From Leifsonia sp. Leaf264 (GTDB lineage Bacteria > Actinomycetota > Actinomycetes > Actinomycetales > Microbacteriaceae), in contig NZ_LMMR01000005.1 in the NCBI RefSeq assembly GCF_001422325.1, forward strand, positions 62,001 to 126,000: DNA of 64,000 nt. The letters run 5' to 3'. Below the pieces are notes generated by a model, which saw nothing but the letters and a program-made list of their open reading frames with translations, did not search any database and was not told the origin of the DNA. This document shows positions 8,661-17,395 of this stretch, piece after piece (the first letter of the stretch is position 1; the number at the start of each line of letters is the position of its first letter). Position numbers and translations under genes: made by a program.

Positions 8661-9051
8661 ACCCACCCTCGTCCTCGCACCCGCCCCGGTCGTGGAGACC
8701 GACACAACCCTGTGCTGCGGCGTGTTCATCAACGCCGACGACTTCGGCATCTGCCACAGCTGCGACATGCCGGCGCCAGCCGCCACCGTGTTCACCTGCG
8801 GCGGATGCGACAGCCTGATCGTCGACCTGAACCCCGGCGACGAGCCGATGCTGTCCTGCCGAGGCTGCGGCGCACGCTGGATCGCCGATCAGTCCGAAGG
8901 CGCATTCGCCGACGGCTGGGACCCGGAGAAGGCAGACGGATCCCTCACCGACGGGCTCCGCTCCTTCCCGGACGACGCCGACTTGCTGTACTTCCCAGAC
9001 GCCGAACCGACCTTCGCCCAGGTGTTCGCGATGATCGGCGGCGACCTGTGA
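8653..9051 (+). CDS. Hypothetical zinc-ribbon-like protein
   Basis: 132 residues from GTG 8653, which follows a purine-rich AAGGGGG. Several CxxC-type pairs (CHSCDM, CGGCDS, CRGCGARW) suggest two zinc ribbons in residues ~20-75, a fold common in small nucleic-acid or protein-binding modules. The C-terminal third is acidic. It overlaps the neighbours on both sides (8 and 4 bases) in the 8334-12040 operon. No specific function is assignable. Confidence 0.7.
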   Translation: MAEPTLVLAPAPVVETDTTLCCGVFINADDFGICHSCDMPAPAATVFTCGGCDSLIVDLNPGDEPMLSCRGCGARWIADQSEGAFADGWDPEKADGSLTDGLRSFPDDADLLYFPDAEPTFAQVFAMIGGDL

Positions 9052-9581
9052 CCGACATCGAGGCGGGAGTCGGCCCAGCCATCGCCCTTGCAGACGCCAT
9101 CGGCCGTGACGACCTGGACGCCGCTGTGGCGAGCATCTCCGAAGTGTTCTCCGCCAACGAGCTGGTCGCGTCCTGCTGGCTGCTCAGCATCAACATCGCC
9201 ATCCACGCGAACACGCACCTCCCTGCAGGGAAGGACGGGCAGACCCCTGCTGTCAAGGTTGCGCTGGAGGCGCTCCGCAGCATCACCAGGACTCAGCTGT
9301 GGCAGGCCCGCGAGTTCGGATACATCGGCAAGGGCTTCACCTCGGTCGGCACCGCTGTCGTCGAGGCCATGACCGCCGCCGGCCGCTCGGGCGTCGACCA
9401 CCTGCATTTCCACATCGAACTTCCGGACACCGCGGACGCTCAAACTGACACCGTCCGCGGCGCCGCCATGTTCGCGTTCGCGATGATCGTCACCGAAGCC
9501 ACCGTCCACCGGACGCACCCGCTTCAGGTGATCGACTCGTACCGCGACGGTCTCGCCACCGCGATCGGCGGTGCCGCATGA
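9048..9581 (+). CDS. Hypothetical protein, paralogue of the gene at 11504
   Basis: 177 residues starting at the GTG that overlaps the preceding stop (GTGA). It shares with the protein at 11504 the core F(S/T)xxEL(V/M)xS(C/F)W(L/G)xS(I/M)NI around residue 35, similar length and an all-helical look. No known family recognised. The pair brackets the nuclease and methyltransferase genes in the same operon, suggesting an old local duplication. A role with DNA modification is only guilt by association. Confidence 0.65.
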   Translation: MTDIEAGVGPAIALADAIGRDDLDAAVASISEVFSANELVASCWLLSINIAIHANTHLPAGKDGQTPAVKVALEALRSITRTQLWQAREFGYIGKGFTSVGTAVVEAMTAAGRSGVDHLHFHIELPDTADAQTDTVRGAAMFAFAMIVTEATVHRTHPLQVIDSYRDGLATAIGGAA

Positions 9582-10453
9582 ATCACAATCTCGACGCTAT
9601 TGATGACACGACCGCAGGCACAGCGGCGGAGCACCTCGTCTGTGCAGATCTGCTGTTGTCCGGATACAGCGCCTTCCCCGCCGATCAAACGCGCCCATAC
9701 GACGTCGTTGTCGACGTTGGGGGACGAATGCTTCGGGTCCAGGTCAAGTCCACCAGATATGCGAAGCCACTCCCTCAAAGGCAGGCAGAGATTCTCGCCT
9801 ACCACTGGCACCCCCGACGTCGTAGTTCGCGGACGAATCAGACGCGGCCGAGGACCTATGGCGCCGAGTTCGATGTGCTTGCGGTGGTCGCCTTGGATTC
9901 CCAGCAGATCGCCTACCTACCCGCCTCCCAAGCAACTCAGACCATCCAAATACGTGCGAAGACGTCTGGGCCCGGGAAACACTTTTCCGATTTTCCAGCT
10001 CGGAACGTCTTTGGCGTGAACGAGTCGTCTGGTCCCGTAGGAGATCTCGAGCTGGGTACTGCCGGCGCGCACTTGGTCTGCGCGGATCTTCTGACGGCTG
10101 GAGTGGGGGCATCTCTCTCTTCACCGGACAGCGCATTCGACGTCGTCGCAGGACGAGGGCAAGACCAGATCCGACGAGTCCAAGTCAAGTCCACTCGCTC
10201 AACGCCTGGACCAGGCCGCCCATCGCGGGTGCCTTCGTACAGGTTCCTAATCCGAAGGGGTAGGAACAGGCAGAACGACTACGAGGGGACGTACGACGTT
10301 CTTGCACTCGTTGCGACAGACATCCGGCGTATCGCGTATTTGCGACCCGTCGTCGACAGAGACTGCGTGAGCATTCGACCGCCTGGAATGTCCGGAACTC
10401 TTACATTCGGGGATCTCACGTGGAGCGCCGCGACGGCGGGAGAACCATCGTGA
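9578..10453 (+). CDS. Tandem PD-(D/E)XK nuclease-like protein
   Basis: 291 residues made of two copies (~5-140 and ~155-285) of the same fold: a helix with EHLVCADLL, a strand with YDVVVDV, then RVQVKST. This is the PD-(D/E)XK layout (Glu in the helix, Asp, then Q-V-K). In the second copy the helix Glu is replaced (GAHLVCADLL) and the Asp strand is altered (FDVVAGR), so copy one may be catalytic and copy two structural or DNA-binding. The gene visibly uses more A/T-ending codons than its neighbours, suggesting more recent acquisition. It overlaps the genes on both sides and is followed by a DNA methyltransferase, so a restriction-modification or anti-element role is plausible. Confidence 0.75.
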   Translation: MNHNLDAIDDTTAGTAAEHLVCADLLLSGYSAFPADQTRPYDVVVDVGGRMLRVQVKSTRYAKPLPQRQAEILAYHWHPRRRSSRTNQTRPRTYGAEFDVLAVVALDSQQIAYLPASQATQTIQIRAKTSGPGKHFSDFPARNVFGVNESSGPVGDLELGTAGAHLVCADLLTAGVGASLSSPDSAFDVVAGRGQDQIRRVQVKSTRSTPGPGRPSRVPSYRFLIRRGRNRQNDYEGTYDVLALVATDIRRIAYLRPVVDRDCVSIRPPGMSGTLTFGDLTWSAATAGEPS

Positions 10454-11511
10454 CGCACCCGTTCTATGTCGACGCCACCACGACTGTGTACGCCGGCGAG
10501 TCACTTGAAGTGCTTCGCGAGCTCCCAGACAACTCGGTGGACGCGATCACCACAGACCCTCCCTACGGACTGACGGAGCTCCCCGAGAAGAAGGTCTCCG
10601 AAGCCCTGGCTCGATGGCTGTCCGGTGAGCTCGACTTCATCCCCGCCGGCCGCGGCTTCCTCGGCGCCGAATGGGACCGGTTCGTGCCGCCCCCTGCCCT
10701 GTGGAAGGAGTGCCTGCGGGTTCTGAAGCCCGGCGGGTACCTCGCAGCGTTCGCCGGCGCCCGCACCCAAGACCTGATGGGGATGTCGATCCGCCTCGCC
10801 GGGTTCCGGATGCGCGACCAACTCCACTGGATCCGCGCTGACGGTTTCGAGAAGTCCAAGCATGTGCTGAACGGCGGGTACGAGCCGGTGATCCTGGCTC
10901 AAGCGCCGCTGGACGGCACTCTCACCCAGACGATCGAGAAGTGGGGAACCGGCGGGATCCTCGGCGAGCAGTCCCGCACCCCGTTCCGTTCCGACGCGGA
11001 CGAGAAGGAGACGAAGGGGAAGAACCAGCACGGAAAGTACGGCACCGTCCACGGCGGGAACCGCGTCTACGGCGACTACACCGCCGGTGGCGCCCGACAG
11101 GACAGCACCTACCCGGGCCGCTGGCCGATGAACCTGGCCCTGGACGAAGCCGCGGCCGAGCTCGTCGACGACGCTTTCCCCGGCCGCCTCGGGCCAGACT
11201 TCGGCCCGTCCCGGTTCTACCCAGTGTTCGACGCCGACCCGCTCCCCTTCCACTACGCAGGACGCGCCACCAAAAAGGAACGCCCGGTCGCCGGTGACGT
11301 CCAACACAACACCGTGAAGCCACTGTCCGTCATGGAGTGGCTGGTGAAGCTTCTCGTCCCCGAGAACGGCATCGTCCTCGACCCGTTCCTCGGCTCCGGC
11401 ACCACCGTCGAAGCCGCCAGGATCCACGGACGGAAATCCATCGGCATCGAAATGCACGAACCGTACCTCGACCTTGTCCGCGTCCGCATCGAACGGACCA
11501 CCGGTGAGTGA
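10450..11511 (+). CDS. DNA methyltransferase (N6-adenine/N4-cytosine, beta-type order)
   Basis: 353 residues from GTG 10450, chosen for the 4-base GTGA overlap with the preceding stop and the GGGAGAA before it; an upstream GTG at 10420 is possible. The catalytic motif IV DPPYG is at residues 36-40 and the SAM-binding motif DPFLGSGTT at 311-319, the IV-before-I order of beta-class amino-methyltransferases (N6_N4_Mtase family). DPPY favours adenine N6 methylation. Residues ~160-260 form a long hydrophilic insertion, probably the target recognition region. With the adjacent PD-(D/E)XK protein it may form a restriction-modification pair; a solitary protective or regulatory methylase is the alternative. 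Confidence 0.85.
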   Translation: MTHPFYVDATTTVYAGESLEVLRELPDNSVDAITTDPPYGLTELPEKKVSEALARWLSGELDFIPAGRGFLGAEWDRFVPPPALWKECLRVLKPGGYLAAFAGARTQDLMGMSIRLAGFRMRDQLHWIRADGFEKSKHVLNGGYEPVILAQAPLDGTLTQTIEKWGTGGILGEQSRTPFRSDADEKETKGKNQHGKYGTVHGGNRVYGDYTAGGARQDSTYPGRWPMNLALDEAAAELVDDAFPGRLGPDFGPSRFYPVFDADPLPFHYAGRATKKERPVAGDVQHNTVKPLSVMEWLVKLLVPENGIVLDPFLGSGTTVEAARIHGRKSIGIEMHEPYLDLVRVRIERTTGE

Positions 11512-12040
11512 AGACACCGTTCGGTTCGAAGCCGGCCCCGCGATCGTCGCCGTCGACTCCTTCCTCGAGGGGAGGATCACCTCCGGAGTCACCGACCTCA
11601 CCGAAGTGTTCACCCCGGCCGAGCTGATGGTGTCATTCTGGGGGTTCTCGATGAACATCATGGATGCCGCCCCGGAGTTCATGCCGGCACACCACACCGG
11701 CAGGCACCCCGGCGTCCGGATGGCCGCCGCGGTCATGGAGGCAGGGATTGCCGTCGTCGACACCCACGCGAACCCCGAGTACCGAGCTGCACTCCGGTCG
11801 TCGTTCCATGAGCTCGGACAGAACGTCATCCAGAACATCGAGATGATGGAGGGCGGAGGCTCGCTCAGTGACCTCGACGTCTCACTGCCCAGTCTCCACG
11901 GGAACCACACCACAGCCACGCTCATCGGGGCTGCCACGTTCACATCCGGCCTCATCCGGGTTGAAGCGCTCACCCGGAAGGAGTCATCAGGCGACGTCCT
12001 GAACCGGCACCGGGCACGGTTGGCAGCACAGATGGCGTGA
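11504..12040 (+). CDS. Hypothetical protein, paralogue of the gene at 9048
   Basis: 178 residues from GTG 11504, overlapping the methyltransferase stop by 8 bases. It shares the F(S/T)xxEL(V/M)xS(C/F)W core with the protein at 9048 and has similar length and predicted helicity. Last gene of the 8334-12040 operon; the next promoter motif begins 28 bases after its stop. Function unknown. Confidence 0.65.
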   Translation: MSEDTVRFEAGPAIVAVDSFLEGRITSGVTDLTEVFTPAELMVSFWGFSMNIMDAAPEFMPAHHTGRHPGVRMAAAVMEAGIAVVDTHANPEYRAALRSSFHELGQNVIQNIEMMEGGGSLSDLDVSLPSLHGNHTTATLIGAATFTSGLIRVEALTRKESSGDVLNRHRARLAAQMA

Positions 12041-12067
12041 CCTCGCGGCGGTCTCCGAGCGGTTTGT

Positions 12068-12076
12068 GCCACATGT
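12068..12076 (+). promoter_or_regulatory. Class B promoter-like motif
   Basis: GCCACATGT; CAT is exactly 11 bases before the ATG at 12086, predicting a leaderless mRNA for the large secreted peptidase. Confidence 0.7.
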
Positions 12077-12085
12077 CACCCCGAC

Positions 12086-15000
12086 ATGAGCACCACAGGG
12101 GTACCCGGAACAGGCCGAAACCGTCACCGATGGGGGTGGAAGGCCGCGCTGTCCGCGACCATCAGTCTCGCGCTCCTCGCCTCCGCGGTCCCCGCCAACG
12201 CGATTCAGGCAAGCCCCGACAGTGCCACATCTCTGCGTCTGGAGGGCACCCTCATGCTGATCCAGCCCGAGGTGACAGGCTCCCTCGAGCCCGGCGAGAA
12301 CAACACCGATTACTTCATCTCCACAGCCTCCGGCGCTGCCGTCCCGATCGACGGAGCTCAGATCCCGGCAGACGCGGTATCTGGATCCACCATCACGGCT
12401 GAAGCCACCCCGTCCGCGTCCGTCCTCCACGAAGCCGATGTGGCGCCTAGCGGTTCGGTGACGGTCGACTCCGAAGCCGGCAAGCAGATCATCGCCGCGG
12501 CTACCACCCTCGACGAGCCGTTGAAAGCTGATGTCGCGGCGATCGGACCGCCGGTGGCCCGTGCAGCCGCCATCAGCGGAAACCACGTCACCGACGTCGC
12601 TGTTGTTACAGCGGCGAACGGGAAGGTCGCCCCGACGACCGACACGTTCATCGATCAGCTTCTCTCGAAGTCGTCGATCTACTACTTCGAGCAGACCGGA
12701 AACCAGATGCCGTCGCTCACGGTACGCACCGTGAAGCGGTACCAGACCACCGGCGATGTCTGTGACCAGCAGGCCATGTGGACTGAAGCGGCCGCCAAGT
12801 TCGGCAGCACACCCCAGGCGTACTACACCTCATCTGGGCTTCACCTCCTCGTCATCGCCCCTGACTACTGCGGTCTCGACTCGGGGCTCGGCACCGTCGG
12901 CGCCGGCGTCGCCTCGGGAGGCGTCCTCTGGGCAGCACTCGGAGGCCCCGGCTACGTGGATGACCTCACCATCGCCCATGAATACGGCCACAACTTCTCC
13001 CTGATGCACTCCAACCTGGAGGAATGCACGTACCCGCAGCAGGACGGCGCATCCTCCTGCCAGCCGCACGAATACGCCGACCTGTACGACGTCATGGGGA
13101 TGGGTTACCTCATCTGCGACACCGCCTGCCACGGGAACAAGCAGCTCCCCGCCATGAACGTGACCAACAGGGCCCGCCTGAACTCCTACCCCGAGGATCT
13201 GAAGACCGTCACCCTCCCCCTGGAGTCGACCGTTCAGACCACATCGGTCACGCTCAGCGGACAGAGCTCGCTGACCGGCACCCGAGGCATCAACATCACC
13301 GACCCGGCCACCGGCACCCACTACTACGTCGAGTTCCGAAGCGGCTACGGCCGTGACTCTGAGGCGCTGTACACCGTCCTTCCGAACATGGGCAAAGGCG
13401 TCCGGATCCTGAAGTACGGCGCTAGCCAGTCGTCCGTCGTCATCCCCTATTCGACGTCCTCCGCCCGCAACTTCATCTGGCCCGTCGGTCAGACATTCAC
13501 GGCGAAGTCCGGCAAGGTCTCAATCTCCGTCACAGCGGTGACTACGACGACCGCCACGGTGTCCATTACCCTCCAGTCGCCCAGCCTCCCCACCTTCGAC
13601 GGAGAGGACCTGCCGACAATCACCGGAAACCTCTGGCTGGACCAGACGTTGACTGCGAACCCAGGTGCAGGCTGGGCGCCCACACCCACCGGCTACACGT
13701 ATCAGTGGTTCCGTAACGGAGCTGCCATCTCCGGCGCCACCGCGAAGACCTACCGGGTGACGGCAGCCGACGTGCCGAACGACATCTCCGTCGACGTGAC
13801 GGCGACAAAGGTCGGCTACGACGCGCGGACCTGGCGCAGCCCCAAAGTCAGCATCCTCTCAACCCCCTACTTCCTCGGTGATGCCCTCCCCACAATCACT
13901 GGGGTCACGTCCCCAGATCAGCTGCTCACCGCGAACCCCGGCGCAGGCTGGACCCCCTCAGCCACGTCGTACACCTACCAGTGGCTCCGGAACGGGTCTG
14001 CCATCGGTGGAGCATCAGCGAAGACTTTCACCCCTTCGGCTTCTGATCTCGGCGCCCAGATCACGGTGGCGGTCACTTCGCTGAAGTCCGGGTACACCAC
14101 CCGCACCCTGACGAGCGCACCGGTCACAATCGTGCCGCTGCCATCGATCTCCGGCACGTCGCTCCCGTCGATCACCGGCACGCTCCAGGTCGGCGGTGTC
14201 CTGACCGCGCTCAACGGCAGCGACTGGACCCCCACCCCGTCCTCGTTCACTTACCGCTGGTTCCGGGATGGTGCACTGATCGCCGGAGCAACCGGGAAAA
14301 CGTACACACTCACCGCTGACGACGCAGGTGCCTACTTCACCGTCGAGGTGACCGGCTCCCGGGCCGGGTATGTGTCCGCGAAGTGGACCAGCTCCCCCGC
14401 AGGCCCGGTAGCTGAACTGCCGACATTCATCGGCGATGACCTCCCAACCGTCACCGGTGAGCGGAAGGTCGGCCAGGTGCTGGCTGCGACTCCTGCGAAG
14501 ACCTGGGTCCCCACTCCTTCCTCGTACACCTACCAGTGGCTCCGCAACGGACAGCCGATCGCGGGTGCCACCGGCACCTCATACAAGCTCGTGGACGCGG
14601 ACATCGACCAGGACGTCACGGTCGCCGTCACAGCTGTCAAGATCGGCCTGAAGAACCGGACATGGGCGTCTGCAGACGGAACCCCCGTTGTCGGCTACCC
14701 GCAGTTCACCGGCGACTCTCTCCCGACAGTCACCGGCACCCGCCAGCCCGGCTATTCACTCACAAGCGTGGTCGGCGCAGGGTGGGCACCCACACCCACC
14801 ACAACCACGGTTCAGTGGCTCCGCAACGGATCCCCGATCGCCGGGGCCACCGGCACCATCTACAAGGTCACCGACCAGGATGTCGGCACGAACCTCAGCG
14901 TCGCGATCACCTATGCACGTTCCAGCTACACGAACCGGACGTGGACGTCGCACGACGACGTCATCGTCGCCAGCCTGGCCACGTTCACCGGCGACACCAA

Positions 15001-16831
15001 GCCCTCGATCCGAGGGTCCCGGCAGGTGGGGCAGACGTTGATCGCCGGCCCAGGGACCGACTGGGCTCCCGCCCCGACGTCCTACAAGTACCAGTGGCTC
15101 CGGGACGGGGTTGCCATCACGGGAGCCACCGCCATCTCGTACAAGCAGGTCGCTGCCGACATCAACCACGTGATCACGGTTTCTGTGACTGCGGCACGGG
15201 CGAACCTGAAGGACCGGACCTGGACCGCTGACGGTGACGTTCGCACGGTCGCCGACAACGTCTTCTCGGGAGAGAACCTCCCAACTGTCGAGGGTGACCG
15301 CCTTGTGGGAGTCACCCTGACCGGGAAGGCCGCATCCGGATGGACCCCCGCACCGACAACGGTGACCTACCAATGGCTCCGAGACGGGCAGCCGATCCCC
15401 GGAGCTACGAAGCTGACGTACCTGCAGACGTCCGCTGACGCCGGCCACCAGGTCACGCTTGCCGCCACCGCGAAAAAAGTCGGCATGATTGACCGCACCT
15501 GGGCATCCGAAAACGCCGGGCCGACCCTCTCATCCGGCCAGTTCACCGGCGACGCGAAAGCTTCACTGAGCGCAGCGCCACGTTCCGGTGTGTCCGTCAG
15601 CACCGTGTTCGGGTCCGACTGGGCCCCGAAGCCTGACTCCTACACCTACACCTGGTCTGTGAACGGGGTTGTCATCGCCAACGCCGCCTCGAAGTCGTAC
15701 ACCCCGAAGGTCGCTGATCTCGGGAAGTCACTGACAGTGGCGGTCACCGTCCACCGTCTCGGGTACGAGGACCGGACCTACACCAGCGCCGGACAGGCCA
15801 TCACCCAGCCCGACTTCGTCGGCGGAGCTGGCGCGAAGATCACCGGCACGCCTCAGGTGACCAAGTCATTGAAAGCCAAAGTACCCACGGGCGTGCTTCC
15901 TGCTCCGTCGTTCCGGTTCCAGTGGTTCGCCAACGGGGTTGCGATCCCGCGCGCCACTGCAGAGAGCTACCTCCTGACGGACGCTGAGATCGGCAAGTTC
16001 GTCTCCGTGAAAATCAGCGCAGTCAAGACCGGCTACGCCACACGCACCTGGACGGTGCAGGTCGCCGTCCCGATCGCCGACTACAACCAGTTCGTCGGAG
16101 ATGACGTCCCGTGGTTCTCCTTCGATGACATCTCGGACGATGAGGGCTTCGGCCAAGGTGACGCCGAGGCCGACCTCGATGAGAACGGAAACGGAGATGG
16201 ATGGTCTGACGGGAAGTGGGTCGGCCCAGACGGGTCCGGCGGATACCCCGGCACCGAAGGCCGGGGAGGCACCATCACCGGCGACTTCGTTGTCGGTCAG
16301 CGAATCTGGGCGAACCCCTCGCTGACATGGGTTCCGAAGCCCACCGGATACAAGTACCAGTGGTTCCGCAACGGCGTCCTCGTCCCGAAGGCGACCGCCC
16401 GGTCGTACCTGCTGAAAGCCGCAGATGAGGGAGCGACCATCACAGTCTCGATCACCGGATCGCGCAAGGACTACCGACCGCGGACGTGGCTGAGCTTGCC
16501 ATCCCCCGTCATCAAGCCGATGCCGACCTTCACCGGCACCGCCGGGGCGACCATTCTCGGAACTGTGGCTGTTGGGAACATCCTCCGGGTCCAGAACGGC
16601 GCCGACTGGAAGCCGCTGCCTGCGATGGTGAAGTACCGGTGGATCCGGGACGACAAGGTTGTCCTCAGCACAGCTGCGACGTTCAAACCGCGCGTGGCGG
16701 ATATCGGGCACACCATCTCGGTGGAGGCCACCGGAGTAACCGCCGGGTATGTCACCAAGGTCTGGGTCGGCGTGCCCTCAGCGAAGGTTGTCGCTGCCCC
16801 AGCAGCCCAGAAGGTAGCCGTTCGGAAGTGA
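12086..16831 (+). CDS. Giant secreted zinc metallopeptidase with 11 Ig-like repeats
   Basis: 1581 residues, leaderless. An n-region of basic residues plus a hydrophobic stretch ending VPANA is a Sec signal peptide (~39 residues). Residues ~200-480 carry the zincin motif HEYGHNFSLMH (His298, Glu299, His302, His308), with a later VMGM that may be the metzincin Met-turn; the extended HExxHxxxxxH form resembles reprolysin-type (M12-like) peptidases. From ~residue 500 to the end are eleven ~85-residue beta-sandwich repeats, each beginning like FTGDxLPTxTG and containing YQW(F/L)RNG, of the bacterial Ig-like type. An Asp/Asn/Gly-rich insertion within repeat 10 (~1350-1400) contains an NGNGDGWSD loop resembling calcium-binding sites. 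No membrane or wall anchor is visible. A host- or matrix-degrading function is inferred. Confidence 0.85.
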   Translation: MSTTGVPGTGRNRHRWGWKAALSATISLALLASAVPANAIQASPDSATSLRLEGTLMLIQPEVTGSLEPGENNTDYFISTASGAAVPIDGAQIPADAVSGSTITAEATPSASVLHEADVAPSGSVTVDSEAGKQIIAAATTLDEPLKADVAAIGPPVARAAAISGNHVTDVAVVTAANGKVAPTTDTFIDQLLSKSSIYYFEQTGNQMPSLTVRTVKRYQTTGDVCDQQAMWTEAAAKFGSTPQAYYTSSGLHLLVIAPDYCGLDSGLGTVGAGVASGGVLWAALGGPGYVDDLTIAHEYGHNFSLMHSNLEECTYPQQDGASSCQPHEYADLYDVMGMGYLICDTACHGNKQLPAMNVTNRARLNSYPEDLKTVTLPLESTVQTTSVTLSGQSSLTGTRGINITDPATGTHYYVEFRSGYGRDSEALYTVLPNMGKGVRILKYGASQSSVVIPYSTSSARNFIWPVGQTFTAKSGKVSISVTAVTTTTATVSITLQSPSLPTFDGEDLPTITGNLWLDQTLTANPGAGWAPTPTGYTYQWFRNGAAISGATAKTYRVTAADVPNDISVDVTATKVGYDARTWRSPKVSILSTPYFLGDALPTITGVTSPDQLLTANPGAGWTPSATSYTYQWLRNGSAIGGASAKTFTPSASDLGAQITVAVTSLKSGYTTRTLTSAPVTIVPLPSISGTSLPSITGTLQVGGVLTALNGSDWTPTPSSFTYRWFRDGALIAGATGKTYTLTADDAGAYFTVEVTGSRAGYVSAKWTSSPAGPVAELPTFIGDDLPTVTGERKVGQVLAATPAKTWVPTPSSYTYQWLRNGQPIAGATGTSYKLVDADIDQDVTVAVTAVKIGLKNRTWASADGTPVVGYPQFTGDSLPTVTGTRQPGYSLTSVVGAGWAPTPTTTTVQWLRNGSPIAGATGTIYKVTDQDVGTNLSVAITYARSSYTNRTWTSHDDVIVASLATFTGDTKPSIRGSRQVGQTLIAGPGTDWAPAPTSYKYQWLRDGVAITGATAISYKQVAADINHVITVSVTAARANLKDRTWTADGDVRTVADNVFSGENLPTVEGDRLVGVTLTGKAASGWTPAPTTVTYQWLRDGQPIPGATKLTYLQTSADAGHQVTLAATAKKVGMIDRTWASENAGPTLSSGQFTGDAKASLSAAPRSGVSVSTVFGSDWAPKPDSYTYTWSVNGVVIANAASKSYTPKVADLGKSLTVAVTVHRLGYEDRTYTSAGQAITQPDFVGGAGAKITGTPQVTKSLKAKVPTGVLPAPSFRFQWFANGVAIPRATAESYLLTDAEIGKFVSVKISAVKTGYATRTWTVQVAVPIADYNQFVGDDVPWFSFDDISDDEGFGQGDAEADLDENGNGDGWSDGKWVGPDGSGGYPGTEGRGGTITGDFVVGQRIWANPSLTWVPKPTGYKYQWFRNGVLVPKATARSYLLKAADEGATITVSITGSRKDYRPRTWLSLPSPVIKPMPTFTGTAGATILGTVAVGNILRVQNGADWKPLPAMVKYRWIRDDKVVLSTAATFKPRVADIGHTISVEATGVTAGYVTKVWVGVPSAKVVAAPAAQKVAVRK

Positions 16832-16841
16832 GCCCAATCTG

Positions 16842-16881
16842 TCCGGTGTCGCCACATGGCTTAAGGCCGACCGACACCGGA
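16842..16881 (+). other. Perfect inverted repeat enclosing a class B motif
   Basis: TCCGGTGTCG (16842-16851) and CGACACCGGA (16872-16881) are exact reverse complements flanking the GCCACATGG motif. It could end transcription of the peptidase gene, form a 5' hairpin, or be an operator. No U-tract follows, so a classical terminator is not the best fit. Confidence 0.6.
16851..16859 (+). promoter_or_regulatory. Class B promoter-like motif
   Basis: GCCACATGG in the loop of the inverted repeat 16842-16881, upstream of the gene at 16896, which has its own GAAAGGGA ribosome binding site. Confidence 0.6.
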
Positions 16882-16895
16882 TAGAAAGGGACCCG

Positions 16896-17360
16896 ATGAC
16901 CGATGTGGCGCTCCCGCTGAACAAGCAGACTCTCGCCGCGCTCGAACGTCAACCGAGCCGCGGGCCCGTTGTCGGCGAGCTCTGGGGCGTCGGCCGGCAC
17001 GGCGATGTCGAAGCCCTCGCACTTGTCACACTGGATCTCGGCGGAATGTTCTTCCTCGCCGTCCCAGTCATCCCGGTGTCCGGCTGGGCGACCCCTTCAG
17101 AGTTGATCCTCCCCGACGACGTTCTCGGCGTGGAGGGCACCGTCGTGTTCAACGCGGAGTCCGGCATCCCGTCCCAGCTCTTCCTCCGAAACCTCGCCCC
17201 AGTGATCACCGTCGCGGAAGCCGAGCAGCTGCGGGCCGCTATGCAGCACGACCTCGACCTCCCCACACCGCTGGAACGCGGAGCACAGGAACATTCAGCT
17301 GAGTCGGTGCTGTGGCTCGACAGCATCCTCGAGGGGTTCCGGGCGATCACCCTCACCTGA
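16896..17360 (+). CDS. Hypothetical protein
   Basis: 154 residues from ATG 16896, preceded by GAAAGGGA. No family recognised. The N-terminal two thirds have a strand-rich pattern (ALALVTLDLGGMFFLAVPV), followed by a helical C-terminus with a Glu/Gln-rich segment. No signal peptide or membrane helix, and only one hydrophobic strand cluster. Monocistronic, bounded by promoter motifs on both sides. Confidence 0.65.
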   Translation: MTDVALPLNKQTLAALERQPSRGPVVGELWGVGRHGDVEALALVTLDLGGMFFLAVPVIPVSGWATPSELILPDDVLGVEGTVVFNAESGIPSQLFLRNLAPVITVAEAEQLRAAMQHDLDLPTPLERGAQEHSAESVLWLDSILEGFRAITLT

Positions 17361-17377
17361 CGACGGTTTCTTTGCCG

Positions 17378-17388
17378 TCCGCGCATGT
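17378..17388 (+). promoter_or_regulatory. Class A promoter-like motif
   Basis: CCGCGCATGT followed by TGGT; CAT is 9 bases before the ATG at 17396, predicting a leaderless mRNA. Confidence 0.7.
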
Positions 17389-17395
17389 TGGTGTC

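Noticed and set aside
10501-12072. Long open frame on the minus strand (523 codons) opposite the methyltransferase and its neighbour
   Set aside because: It mirrors the codon pattern of the plus-strand genes (high-GC third positions), has no ribosome binding site and encodes low-complexity, Val/Ala/Gly/Asp-rich sequence without known motifs.
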